Assembly: GCA_905250885.1 (NCBI GenBank)
Contig: CAJNOQ010000008.1
Span: 1-64,000, forward strand
DNA length: 64,000 nucleotides
DNA from: Didymodactylos carnosus
Taxonomy: Eukaryota; Rotifera; Eurotatoria; Philodinida; Philodinidae
Direction: 5' to 3'
In this document: one piece after another, positions 24,501-39,500 of the stretch
How the letters are laid out: every line of letters begins with the position of its first letter
Numbering within the stretch: the first letter of the stretch is position 1
Position numbers and translations under genes: made by a program
Notes under the pieces: model-generated
Seen by the model: only the letters and a program-made list of their open reading frames with translations
Databases searched by the model: none
What the model was told of the DNA's origin: nothing

Positions 24501-27500
24501 TCCTTGAGGATCTTATAATCACAATCACTACTTTTGATTTGTCCAATATCTTTATCAAGCGAAAATTTTGCTTAAAAAATTTCAATCTTTTGAAAAAAAT
24601 AATAAATTCTCGACTAACCACGTTCAAAATGCATCTAGTACATACGAGATGATTGAAAAATAGACGAATATTAGCAGAGATCTTTACTCGCATCGCACAC
24701 TAGTAGAATCAATGTTTATTCTAAGTTTAAAGATCTTTTCTCTTCAATGTGGGAATTATCCTGCATGAATCTTAAGTTTTGTCAGACTGAACGTGTGTTT
24801 CGTGACAGTGCCATGAATCATTTTATCTGCATGATGAGTGTATATATCAATATTTATCTAATGCATTGCTTCTCTTATATCTAATTTATATAAGAGCGTT
24901 ACTAACATAACACAAAAATATATAATGGAAAATTTAATAAGACTAATTAATTACTGACAAATATAATATGTGCAATAATTTTAAACTGTACTTATATATC
25001 TGTTTTCAGTTGATGATAATACCGATGGTCGACGTTCAAGAAATAGTAGCACAACCGACTATGATTATCGTCGTTCATCTAGTCATACTGATGAACGAAA
25101 ATCTGCTATATCTAAGGAAATAAGCAGTGGTGGAAGTGCACTATCGGCCCTAATAGGTCATACACCACTTGATCCTCTCGCATTATCCAAATCTTCAATT
25201 TCAGGTATTTATATATATATAGAGAGAGAGAGAGAGAAGATTAAGATAGAAAAATATCGTATATAAATCTGATATTTCTTTCAGTAACAGATACTCATGA
25301 GCGAACAACAAGTACTAGTAAAGCAGTTAAAACTTCTAAAGGTACAACATCTAAACAGCCTAAATAAATACTAACACATACGCCATTTAATTCTTGCTTT
25401 TAATTGACAACATTATTTATTCAAATAAAAATATTTTTAGATTAACATAGGATAGCTTAATTATTCTAAATATAATCATGTAAGACAAAATTTTTATTAA
25501 GAATATCAGACGGGTAATTGGTAAAAGGTTCATTTAAACGATAGAATTAATTTTTTAAGACAATAAAACGGATTGGTTCAATTTGGAGAACAACATAGTT
25601 ATGATTTTGTTTTAATTTAAAATTTGTGGTTTAAGAAAATTGATTTTAAATTATATTCTTCTTATTTTTAAGAATAACTAACTCATACTTATACTGTGGA
25701 TATTTTTATTTTTATTTTTTTTTTCTATATTATTTTTTAACGCAGAATATTCGCTTGCAATTTAAATGCTTGAAAACTATGAATACTTCTTTTGTTATTT
25801 TTTATTCTTTCACCCCAAAAAAATGGGGACATGTTTATAAATACTGCTTGATTAGTATTTAGTGTCTTAAACTAGCATGGCTTTGTTATTTCATTTTCAA
25901 AAAAAGACTTTATCGCTTTTTTTTCTTCGCTTATTTTAATTGAAAAATTAATATTTTTTTGATTTTTATCTTTTCTAGGAGTATTTTTGGAATCACCAAC
26001 AGAGTTTACTGTCGATGCTCGTGCAGTTACTGGTTCTGGAACAGGAAAAGTTGAATGTTTGTTAACATCACCAAGTGGTCGATTAGTACGATGTCCAGTG
26101 AAAAATATTGGCGATGGAACATATCTAGTTCAATATGCACCATATGAAATTGGTAGATAAATATAAATTTTGATAAAAAGAATTTTATCAAATTATTATT
26201 TTTAATTTATTATTCTGTTAAGGAATGCATCAATTGGATGTAACTTATGAAAATATTCCAGTACCTGGTAGTCCATTTCGAGTTAATGCTGTACCAGGAT
26301 GCGATCCATTACGTGTACGAGCATATGGACCAGGTATTTCTTTCTTTTATATAGTCAACATATTTTATCTCTCTTTTCTCTTCAGGTCTTGAAAGTGCAA
26401 TGACAAATGAACCAACAACATTTACGATTGAAACCAAAGGTGCCGGTCAGGGTAGTCTTGGTTTAGCTATCGAAGGACCAAGTGGTATGAATAAATTTTC
26501 ATGTTTTAATTGAAAAAATGATTTTTATTTCATGTTGTTTTTTTATTTTGATTACAATAGAAGCCAAAATGATTTGTCGAGATAATCAAGACGGTACATG
26601 TGTTATGGAATATCTTCCTGTATGTATTTAAATAGTATACAACAAAAAAAAAATTTTATTTTTGTTTTCTCTATAATATGTATTATCATTATTCTAGACA
26701 AAATCTGGTCAATATGATATTTCAATTAAATTTGCTGAACAACATGTTCCCGGTATGAATCTATTGTCTATGATTAGAATTTATTTCTATTTACAGATAG
26801 AGAAAAATAATTGTTTTAGGCTCTCCATTTCATGTCAATGTACACGATCGGTTAGACTCAAATAAAGTTAATGTTAAAATGTCTCAAACGATGCGAGCTA
26901 ACGTACAACAAGAAATATTGATTGATGGACAAGCTGCAGGACCTGGAATTCCGTCTGTTGACATAACAGATATTCACGGTAGGTTAAGCAAAATAAAGAA
27001 CAAACATGCTTTAGGTAGTAGATAGAAGAAGAAGAAGAAGAAAAAAAAAAAATCTAAATGAATTGTATGTCTAATAGTAAAAAAACAATAATGTAATGAA
27101 GAAGAAGAAAAAAAATATAAAGAGAGAAAACTGCTGCACATATTTAAACTTAAAATAATCGCTTATTTAAAATATCTATGAGCCATAGGAGATTTATCAA
27201 TACACTATATTAAATTTTATTTGGATATGACCCTGTCTATAAAATTCGAACAATTGCTATTTATATATAGATGGAGTTATAAAAACATACATAATACATG
27301 TATATATCGCCCGCGATTGAAAAATAAAACAGAAGAGGAAAAGGTAATATGCAGAAGGAAAAACACCAAAAAAAAAAATAATAATAATAAAACACGAAAG
27401 AAAACCAAAAGAAGGAAATTGTCTATGTACTAGATGTTTGTGTGGTTTTCGTTGCTTTATATAGTGTAATCAGTTTTTTTCTTTTTGACATAGACAACAT

Positions 27501-30500
27501 TAAAAAGTAGATAAAGTTAAATAACAATTGGTAAGTTAAAATATTTAGAAAGATAACATCTTTCTTGCACTATTTTTAGATAAAAACAAACCTTTACTAT
27601 TGGACTTAAGAATACTCCTTCACTTTTCATAAAATCACTGTTAAAAATAATAAAGAATTGATATTTTCAGGATAGATGAAAAAGTCCTTTCTTTTCTGTT
27701 TCAACTCTTTATGTATCATATCTTTCTCCGAATTTTGAGATAATTCGGTTTTTCATTCCCATCCACTCGAAAAACTTATCCGATTTAATTCAAATTTACT
27801 TCAAATTCAAATTTGATTCGAGATACTTTAGACTCTATTTCAGAGGTGAGTTCTTTTTATTTTTTTAAAAATATTATTTCCTTCCTGGATGATAGGATTT
27901 TTAAAAATGAAAAATTTAGGTTTTATCAGTTATTCTTTTTGTGAGTACCCTTAAAAGTGAAAGAGTCAACTTGATCGGATGAAGAAAAATCTAATCTTTA
28001 TTGATTGAGTACTCTATTCAATTCCTGGATATCTTTAAGTTAGAGATGTACTATGTAGCATTTGAGAAAATGTTCACATTTTTTATGAGTACAATTAATT
28101 CTAAGAACAGACGATTATACTTAGAAAAATATGAAAAAGAATGTAATACTTAGTCAACCACTAACAAAAAAATGATGACTTTCTGTAATAATATACATCA
28201 ATTGTATGAGAGATAGCAATGAAGAATAACAACAAGAGCATACTTGATTCATAAGTTCTCAACCTTCACCTATTCTCGAATAAGAAAAAAAAAGGCCCAC
28301 AAAAAAGATATTTTTTAAATGTTCTGAATGTTGTAAATCAATTGTCAGTTTCATATATCTCGCGTGCAATGAATTATTGGGTGGATGAGAAAAAAAGTTA
28401 ATTTTCTCTGCATATTTCTTTTAATGTTGAACAAATCTTCATTTTGTTCCTTTTCATTTTTTAAACACTGATAAGCATAAAGCCAATACCTACATAAATC
28501 TGATATGCTTTTAAGAGAAAAGAGGAAAAATGAAAAATTGCTAAGAGTAATACACACATACACAGACTATATTTAGGCTCATAGTTTGATTTGGTGTTTT
28601 TTCTTCATCAATAACATCGAGGGTTTTTTTTTTCTTTCTCTTACATCTGATTTTAATTTAATTCATTGATAAAAGAAATACCGCCTTTTGCGGTTGTAGA
28701 ACGTGTTTGTTACATAGAGTGAATAAGTAAGTGGCATATTTTGATGATTATTTTTATATATTGTCTAAATATGTTTTTAATTTGTACTTTTTTCTTTTCT
28801 TAAAAGATCGTCGTAAACCTGCAAATATTAGATCTCGTGGTGAAGGTATTTATGTAGCTGAATTTACACCAACATCAGAAGGATTACATCGTGTTGATAT
28901 AGCATGGAGTGATCATCCAATAGCAAAAAGGTTTGCTTGTGATAATAATAGATGTCATTTTTACAATTAAAAATTTACTTTTTAGCCCATTTAACGTTCA
29001 AGTATTTCCACATTTTGAACCACATAAAGTTATTGTTGACGGTCCAGGTATTCGAAGTGGTGTACCAGCATCTTTACCAACCAATTTTCGTGTCGATACA
29101 AGAGACGCTGGTTTTGAACATCTTGATATTCTAATCAAAGTATGTATTTATTATTCATTAGTTACAGTTATTTGAGTTCTATCATAGATTTTCTCTCTCT
29201 ACATTGTTTATATGAACATATTGTACTTCTAACAATGATTTAAAATTAAATATTTTTTCAAAAATATATCATAGAAAGTATGTCTATTTTGTTTTGTATA
29301 TTTTTAGAATCCTGAAGGTTTGATTGTTCCAAATAAAATAATTGATAATAAAGATGGTACCTACAACGTCCATTATCGCCCTGAAGATGTTGGTCGTTAT
29401 ACAGTTAATGTTAATTATGGTGGAATACCCGTTAACAATTCACCATTCATTGTAAAAGTGGATCCAATCGGTGATCCGTCGAAGTGTCATGTATCAGGTA
29501 GATTATTGATCATTGTTGACAATACAACAAATGATTATTTGTAAATTTATCCATTCTATTATTTTTTTTGTTTTCAGGTCCTGGTATTAGTCCACATGTT
29601 CAAGTTGGTGAAGAGTATACAATCACAGTGGATACTCATGAGGCTGGACCAGGTGCTGTTACATGTCGTATACGTAGTACACATGGAAATGATTTAGATA
29701 TTGACATTGTCGATAATCAAGATGGTACATTTAATATATTTTATACACCACATAATCCGGGTAATTATACGATTAAAATTAAATTTGGTGGACAAGATAT
29801 TCCTGGTGGTGATCTTATGGTTACGGTAAGTGTAGGCTATAATTTATTTAACAATAGTAACACAACAGCAGCTACTCTTCTTTTCTCTGTTCTTTTCTGC
29901 CTTTTCTCTTATTTATCTTTCTACCAAATTTAGCCTCTTCATCTGTTATCAACGGTACGGTATATGAAAATAATAATAATAATAATAATAATAAGTAACC
30001 GAAATCATGAGGAAAATAATTGAATAAAACATAAAAAAATAAAAAAAATTTAATTAAAAATTTTTGCTCTTTTTTTCGTTATTTTATTACGGTTGGAAGA
30101 ATGAAAATTTCTAATTTATTAGTAGAACACAAACGAAAGAATGAACAAATCTTTTTTTACTTTGTAACCAAAGATTTCCAAAGTAATTCTGATGTATTCT
30201 TTACTAAGAATATGTTTGAAATGCTCAAGTCTCAGTACTTACTTACTCTTAGGATATATTCAAAATTGAGTTTAAATTATGAAACTATAAAAGAAAAGTT
30301 ATCATTTTATATTTAAATTTCAAAAAAATTCTGATATGCAAAATAAATCATAATTCTCTTCTTTTTATCCTTTTTTTTTTTTTTCGTTACAACAAACTCA
30401 AGATTTTAAATTTATAAACTTTTTTTAGTTATTTAATAAAGTAACAATCGATTTGTTCATCTATGTGCTTAGTAAATAAAATTATTGTGTATTTTATGGT

Positions 30501-33500
30501 GTTATTATTTCTGTTCATATTATTTATTTCTAATTTAAAAAAAAAGAAAGAAAAACCTAATAGCAAATTAAATGCTCTCTTTTTCTAGGGTTCGCCAGAT
30601 TATACGGTATGCTTTTTCTTTTAGTTTTGTCTTCTTTATTAATGCGTAGATTTTAAAATTAAACACTACTTCTTCTTTATTTTATAATCAACATATTTCT
30701 TGTATAGAATATAATGATTGACACACAGACACACACACACGTACACAAATCTGCCCAATGCTTGATACCATTGGTTTTTGTAAATACACATACACACACA
30801 CACAATGTGATATACTCTGTTTGAACACAAATACAAACAAACTTGAGTGTCTATCATAAAAAATTCGATCGTTTATTTACCTTTTTTTGTTTCCTTCTCA
30901 GAATGAATAACAATTGAATTGAACTGTTCTTTTAACCCGAACATTATAATTTGAATTTTACATATATTTCAACATTTTACTGTACGATGATTATCTAGTT
31001 TTAGAGAGACGTTGAATAAGACAATAAACTTATAGTTTAAGATAATATTTTATAACTATAGAGTTGATAAAAAAATGAGAAAAATGATGACAAAAATTTG
31101 AATTTATGGACAAATAAAAATATGAACACTTTTTAGTATTTTGAAATATAGATAGTCTATAAAAAGACTTTTGTAATTTTCATATGGTTAACTAATTTTA
31201 ATAAATAGATGAATTTTGAAAAAGTAGGTTTACTTGTAAAGAAATTTTGTATTTAATATAATTTTACTCAGTTCGAAAATAGTTTATATGTAGAAATTGT
31301 TTAAATTATGTCATAGTATTATTTAATATTCTAAAAATCTATTGATTAAATTAGAAATTTGTCAAAAATTCATAATTGAATGTCATTCATCAAGGCAAAT
31401 TAACAGACAATAATTAGACATATTTTTCTTAAAATCTATAATAATTATGTCGATTTAAAGTCCATATCATCGGCATATTTGATTTCTTTCATTAATTCAT
31501 TATCATGGTCATACATACAATAAACTTAGCATCATATTATAGTCATTCTATTTTTTTCTACAATAATTCATTATATATATTTTTATTCAAATTTTTTAAT
31601 TGTTTTTGCCTAATGCTACTAATACAATAAGTTAAAGATGTTAGATTACAAATCATAGATAGAACTTAAAAACGTACATATTTCCATATTTCTTTGTTTT
31701 TTCTCCTAAATATTGATACATTGTTGAGTATTCATTTTTTTTTTGTGGAAAAAAAGAAAAAGTTTATTCTGAAAATGTTATCTGTTCTTCTTCTATATTC
31801 TTTCTTGGTTAGTTCGACAGTCTTTCATTTGCCCTTTTACACCTCGTTCTCTCACATGTATGTTTTCAACAGGAAAAAAATGTCATGGACTAAAATCATC
31901 CCATCATTCGTCAACATTTTGTAAGAAATCGAGAGAAGAAGAAAAAAAAAAAAGGTATATAAATCAAATGAAGATGGAATAAAATTCATTTTAAATTTCA
32001 TACATCCGTTATGATGATATATTATTTTATTTTATTTCGATCTCACACATTGTTGTTGCAATATTATTATTATTATTATTATCATTATGAATGAAAAATA
32101 TTATTTATGTTAAAATATTATCAATAATTCTGTTTCATTTTGATAAAAGAGTAAATAATATATTTTTTTGTAATAGTCAAGTTTTGATTGAAGATTGAAT
32201 TAAGATAATCACAACTAATCTATTCAATGTTTCCGTTTTCAATGGTATCAGTTAGCAAAATTGAACGAATGAATTGTTTCTAATTAATTTCTTATAAAAT
32301 ATTATGATTTTTAAATCGAATCAAATATTTCATCTTAATCGATAATTACTTTTCTATTCATTGCCCTCAAATTAATTTAAGTTCATTTGATAATTTTCTA
32401 TTAATAAAGAAACATCGTGTATGTCAAAATGAAAAGAAAATCACTAATATATATTTTTTTTCTGTAAAAATTTATTCTATTTATTATTGTTGCTTTTATC
32501 ACGCTGAAACAAACTATTTCGCTTGTAGGTACATAGATAATAGATTAATGCACAAATTTATTGTATCTTCTAATGTCTTCATAAAAATAGATTTGAGACA
32601 ACAAGAATTATAAACTATTAAGCTAATTTTTATGTTAGTTGATGAATATGAAATTTATGATATTTTGATTGTTCTAGGCCGGAGATGACAAATATTATCG
32701 TGATCATATCCAAGAGACACACACATCAAAACACGTTGCCAGTCAATATCGACCTGTTGATTTTCGATTACCAGTTGGTGGTGGCCATATGAGCGATATT
32801 ACAGGTACGTGTCATTTTATGATTAGAGGAATTATATAGTGAACAAAATAAAAAGAGAAATCATGAACATCGATGAAACTATATTGAATGTATATTTCTA
32901 ATTTTGTCCTATGATGATTTTCTAGTTTTATCAAATCTTCAATTTTGTTAAATTAGTCATCAAATACATGAGTTGATTTTAGATACTTACGGCTAAAGAC
33001 GAGAGTGAAATCGAATGAACAAAAACTGTTTAAAATTTTCTGTTCTACAAACAGTGACAAAAACACTACTAACTGATAAAAGAATTTAACAAGAATTAAG
33101 ATAATGTAAAATATTAGTAAATATTTTCGACATTTATTTATGATAATACGTTGAGAATAAGTGAAAGTATAAAACAAAATTTATTATAATACAATAATAG
33201 TATTATCTTGCTTTCATGATATCAAAAGATGGTCTGTTTATTGAGACAGTTGGTATCTAATAAAAAGTTAACTATTTTTTGTTATATGCGTGAATATCTC
33301 TTTCAAATCAAGAGTAGATTAAGTTTGTAATTTTGAGAAATTATTCCTATTCGAAGATAGATAGAATTTTCGAAAGTTTTTTAGTCAAATCTAACAATAT
33401 TGTAGATAATCGAAGGTAATTTAGACAAAATGACTGTTAAGAAATTAGATATTCGTATGATAATTAACGTGTTCAATTCATACAAAAAATTGTAGAAAAT

Positions 33501-36500
33501 ATCAGAGTAACCTTTTCAACAAGATAATTATGAAAAGAGGTAGTTGATAAAATATGGAGATACTTTGAGATACTCTATTTTATCGTATAAAGAATGTAAT
33601 ATTTCATTTGAAAATACTCTAAAATAGGTCCATGTAAGTAATCATATTAATGATGCTATAGTGCAAAGACTATCAGGTAACACATTTTTGCACATTGCTC
33701 AATGAAGGGGAATTGTCTAATCTATCATCTAACAGTAGATGTATTTTGTATTTGTATTTTTTTTTAACAAATGCTTAAAACGATTGAGTGACCTTCAGTT
33801 ACCCTAAAAGTCATAGTAGAAACTCTCATTTTTCTAAGGATTTATTAACAACAAATTCTTCAAATTTTGTTCATCATTTTCATTGGTTTAAATTTTACTT
33901 AAATGTTGAAGAGATAGATTCTAAATTTGTTAATAGTCTAGCAAGTAATTTATTTTTAATCAAAATTAAATAAAAATAGTTAAAGCTATATAATTGTAGA
34001 TATCATTTAAGGTCTAAATTTGAGAACTAATCTTTGTTGTATGTTTATCCAATGTGTAATAGTAGTAGTTGAATTTTAATGAGCAATATATATTATGATC
34101 TGACTATTGAACATAATAGTGAAATCAATAGCTTAAAACAATTGTAAAATAATCAAAAAAATGGTAGTGATGTATGTGCATAATTTGAGGATAAATGAAT
34201 TAAGAATAAAAGAGTATAGTACACACAACACAAGAATAAAGACGATAAATCGTAATAAAAGCACTTTTTTTTTTTTTTTTTGAAAATGTTTTTGAGAGGT
34301 GAATATACAGTTCTTTTTTTTTGATAAGAATAAATATATACAATGGATAGTAGTGTATGTGTACTAAAAAAAAAATGAAAAAGAAAAGAAGTTAGTTTGT
34401 GGTGGTGGTTCTTGGTTACGCTGCTTCCGGTCTTAACACACACACACACACACACGCACATATATATATATATATATACGTAGAATTTATAAACATTTTG
34501 AATTGTTCTCAAATCAAAATATCCACATATCAAGATAAAGAGGGGGAAAAGAGAAGAAAGAAAAAAAAGATAGTTTAATAAGCTCAAATTACTCTTCAGT
34601 TAAACAAATATATACATTAAACTGAACGCTTTTATTTATTGTTTTGGAACTTATGCTGGTTCAACTAATAGAAAAAGATGAGCACAGGTGAAGAATTACT
34701 CTATTTATCTCCAACATATTGACTTTTATCTAGTTGATTTGCCAGCACATAATCTTAACGATTATTTTTTTATATTGATTACTTCAACTAATAAAGTGAT
34801 TTATTTAATAACTAAATAATTCTTTTTATAACATATTTTTTTTTTCCTTCTTCTTACTTTTAGCTTTGGTTCGTACACCAACAGGAAAAATACATACACC
34901 TCTTATTGAAGATAATCTAGATGGAACTGTTAGTATTAAATATCAACCATCTGAAATTGGTTTACACGAATTAGATGTCTTTTACCAAGGACAACCTATT
35001 GCAGGTTAGTTGATTATATGAATAGATGAAAATTATCTTACTTACCTATAAAAATGTACTTGAATATTTTCAGGATCACCATTTAAATTTCATGTTGATC
35101 AAGTTCAAACAGGTTATGTAACAGCCTATGGTCCTGGTCTAAGTCACGGTGTTTGCAATGAACCATGCCATTTTCGTATTGTGACCAAAGATGCCGGCTC
35201 TGGTTAGTGATGTGATATAAAAAAAGAATTTTCAAATATAAAAATTTAAATAAATTTTTTTTCTATTCAATAGGAGGTTTAGCTGTTGCTGTTGAAGGTC
35301 CATCCAAAGCAGAAATTCAATGTAAAGATAATAAAGATGGAACATGCGATGTTACTTACTGGCCGGTATGTATTTGAATAATAAAACAAGGTGTTTTTTT
35401 AACATTCACATAGTTACAAGCACGTTTGACATTTTTAAGACTGCTCCGGGTGAATATACCATAACAGTAAAATTTGCAGATAAGCACATAGTTGGTTCAC
35501 CATTCACTGCAAAAATAACGGGTATAAGTTTGTTAGTGTGAGAATGTTTGTTAAGGAAATTTTATTCGTCACTTTTTTTGGTAATAGGCGAACCTCGTAA
35601 ACGATCACAAGTTATGGTCGGTAGTCAGAGTGAATTTAGTTTACGTGTTACAGAAACAGATATAAATGAACTTCATGCAACAATACGTTCGCCAAGTGGA
35701 ATAGAAGAACCGTGTTTATTGAAAAAATTGACAAATGGAAGTTTAGGTATTGTTTAAACAAAAAATATAGTAGATGAAATAATAACAAATTTGTGTTTAT
35801 AGGAATATCATTTATACCAAAAGAGATGGGTGATCATCTTGTGAATGTTTATCGTGATGGAAGACATATTAAAAACAGTCCATTTCGTATTCATGTTGGA
35901 TCATCTGAAATTGGTGATGCAAGTAAAGTTAGAGTGTTTGGCAGAGGCTTACAAGAAGGTTGGTATTTGTATGAAACACTTTTTATCTAATTTATACTAA
36001 AAATTATAAATTTTTATTCTATAGGTTATGCAAATCAAACAAATGATTTTACTGTTATTACAAGAGATGCTGGTAAATAAAAGAATGTTTATTTTAAACT
36101 AAAAAACATTTTTTTTAAACCATTTTTTAGGCTATGGTGGACTAAGTTTATCAATTGAAGGACCAAGTAAAGCCGATATTGAATGTCATGATAATGAAGA
36201 TGGTTCTTGCCTTGTCACATATAAACCAACAGAACCTGGCATTTATATCATCAATATCAAATTTGCCGATAAACATGTTACAGGTATTAAAAAATCTTAT
36301 TTTATTGCTGCATAAGTTCTTCTCGGTTAAGATGAACACTCATAAATACAATGATTCTTATCGGTTTTTCTCATCCTATTCTGACAAGTAAAACTTAATT
36401 AATGAAAAATTTCAGTCTTTCTAATTAAGTAGAATACTACACACAATTTTCTTTAGTTTTGTGATTTTCTTTATTTCAGTTGACCACGCTATACTCGATA

Positions 36501-39500
36501 TAAAAGTAATATCTAAAATATGTTGTACTGATTTCATGTTGCCTATATGTCTGTTAGCGTTTTTGTGTTCAATGCTTTTTAGTTCTATTAACTGGTCTCT
36601 CATGAAACTATCTCAACGAATTTTGATACAATATGTCATAAATATCTGATACTTGAGGTTCTTGAAGATTAAAATTGAGAAAAGTTTTGATTAAGTTTGT
36701 TATTGATCTATTACTTTTGATAATCTATCAATAATACAGAATCCTTTTATAAGTATCTAATCTTATGATAGAAGTCTCATTTTTTTCATGTTTTCTAACT
36801 GTAGGTTCACCATTTACTGTCAAAGTTGGTGGCCAAGGATCGGGAAGACTAAAAGAAAGTATTATGCGTGATAGAAAAGCAGCTGAAATTACACATATTG
36901 GAAGTCAATGTGAATTATCATTAAAAATACCTGGTAAGATAAAAATAACATAAAATTATAATTTACGTTATAAAGTTTTGATAGAGTGTTTAAATTGTGT
37001 GTGATATCTTTCTTCTCTATAATAGCTCTATAGAAACATTCATAAGTTTTATTAAAGATTTCAATAGTCAATCAAACATGATAGTAATTTCCGTGCGTGT
37101 TTCTTTATTGACTTAAATTTGATACTCTGACTGGATTACATTTTACAGTGTTCATTGTTCTTGTCAATGGTCTGTTTTATGTTGGTGAAGTAAACTTGCT
37201 TTGTGTATATTTGTCACGTATCAAATGAGGATTGACAGGTGCATCTTATAACATGTTCGTCGGATTTTATTTCTTGCCTGTCTTCTTGTATAGTCAAAGT
37301 CAAAACAGAAATAATATATGGATCTGTCTCTATTGAATGTGTGTATGTGCGTGTGCGTGTGCGTGTGTGTGTGTGTGCTTGGATATTGTCAACAATCGTT
37401 GCATTCAATCTATTTATTTTTATGATATAAAAAGTATAACACGATTTATCATCGTTGTCTACTTGATAATTGTCATCTATTTTATTTTGTTACCATATTA
37501 ACTCCACCTTTTCTTCTTTTTTTCTCATAATAACAACTGTACATTATTATTATTAATCTATGTCACTTGTAAATTATTTTCTTATTCTCAATCTTTCTTA
37601 GTGTATTATTTAACAATATTCTCATCATAGATTCCACAAAAAAAAAACAAATTATTGTTATCTTTTTGTTAGTGAACTGCATAGGCGAGGGTCAACTCTA
37701 GAGTACATATAATATCTATACCGCAGAGGTCATTTTTACTCTTTTACCCCCTCAACAATATGAATCTATGTACAAATAAAAAGAAAACTGTTGACTTCTG
37801 CCAATCCACCACAATCGTTTCTTTTTTTGTTTATTCTTATATTATTATCATTAGTATTATTTTATTTATCTTCATTTCTCTCGATGATATGTTGTCGCAC
37901 ATATCCAAAAACGATATATTAAAAAGAGAGAAAATGAAATAGAACAATTTGTGCAGTTTGAAGATATCATACGTACAACAACTACACATCATTTTTTTTT
38001 GCAACATACAAAATATGCCATCTGAATATTCTGGTGAACGTCGTTCCTCCTATTCACATTATTCAATGTCTCAAAAAAATAATGAAAAACCAGTTATATC
38101 GAGAGAAGAAGATCAACAAACTCAAACATGGCATCAGCCGATTAGAAATAATGAATCACAATCTTCATTAGCATCCTATCATAGTCGTTCGTCACTATTA
38201 GATGATTTAGATAGTAGAAGAATATTAAATCGACCACCGCAATTTGATTTGACTGAAGATTGGAAAAGTCGGTCACATTCACAATCGAAAACAAATCTAA
38301 GTCATTATGGTAGTCAACAATCATTTAAATCACCATATTATCTTGGATCACAGAGACAAGAACAACGACCACTATGTGGTTTAACTGAAGACTGGAAAAG
38401 GCGGTCACATTCACAATCGACAACAAACCTAAGCCATTATGGTAGTCAACAATCATCTAAATCACCATATTATCTTGGATCACAGAGACAAGAACAACGA
38501 CCACTATGTGGTTTAACCGAAGACTGGAAAAGGCGGTCACATTCACAATCGAGAACAAACCTAAGTGATTATAGCAGTCAACAATCATTTAAATCACCAT
38601 ATTACCTTGGCTCACAGAGACAAGAACAACGACCACAATCACAATATATTCCGATAGCACGACAAAATAATTCATCATCTTCTTTTCAACAGCAACAAAG
38701 AAAAGCAAAATGTTCCTCCTATTATGATCAACGAGAATCATCCTATTCACAAGCAACAAATGATGGAAACATTGGTGGTAATAACAGTTATTTTATGAGG
38801 CATATTCCAGTTGCTCAAACATCATCGCATAATTTATTAAAACAACATCAATACCAATCTGATATACCATATTATCCTGGTTTTAAATTTCAAATGGTCC
38901 CAGGTTGACTAATAGTTTTCTGCTTCATAATTAAATACTTTTCTCATAAGTTATAGACAACGAGATAAAATTTTTGTTAAATAGTGTGCGATCACACTCT
39001 TTAAGAATGTTATAAAATACTTTGCAATCAATTTTAATTATTTCTCATTTTTAGGCACAAGTCCATTTGATATGAGCGCCTATGTCACAAATCCATCTGG
39101 TCATGTTGAAAATTGTGAAATAATTGATTTAGATGATTGTAATTATTCAATTAAATTTGTTCCAAAACAAATGGGTGTACATACAGTTAGTGTCAAACAT
39201 AAAGATATGCATATTCCTGGATCTCCATTTGAATTTACTGTGGGTCCAATAGCTGGAGGTGGAGCACATAAAGTTCGTGCAAGTGGAAGTGGACTAGTCC
39301 GAGGAGAAGTGAATACACAAAGTAAGCATTTGTATTGTATAAAATTGCTCAAAATTTAATTCATTCAAAAATGTTTTGTTTTAAGGTGAATTTAATATTT
39401 ACACACGAGAAGCAGGTGCTGGCAGTTTAGCCATTGCAGTCGAAGGACCAGCAAAAGCGGAAATTGACTTTTTTGATAGAAAAGATGGATCATGTGGAGT

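Larger units (their letters stand above)
18481..29825 (+). other. Filamin rod 1: Ig-like repeats 1-13
   Basis: Exons 3-28 encode thirteen repeats, each opening with a variant of (V/C)RAYGPGL and closing with PxSPF-VxV. Repeat 1 starts [13 protein letters not shown], repeat 2 [12 protein letters not shown], repeat 3 [12 protein letters not shown], repeat 13 CHVSGPGISP. Repeats 7 ([16 protein letters not shown]) and 11 ([16 protein letters not shown]) have lost the YGPGL opening but keep the fold pattern. Vertebrate rod 1 has fifteen repeats, so two are absent or were never gained. Repeat 9 carries an 84-residue insert encoded by exons 17-18, described separately. Confidence 0.9.

Noticed and set aside
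30666-30857. Minus-strand frame with Val-Cys repeats
   Set aside because: Translation of a CA microsatellite.
34153-34587. 144-codon minus-strand frame within filamin intron 31
   Set aside because: Built from CA/TA microsatellite and poly-T translation (runs of Val/Cys, Ile/Tyr and Lys).
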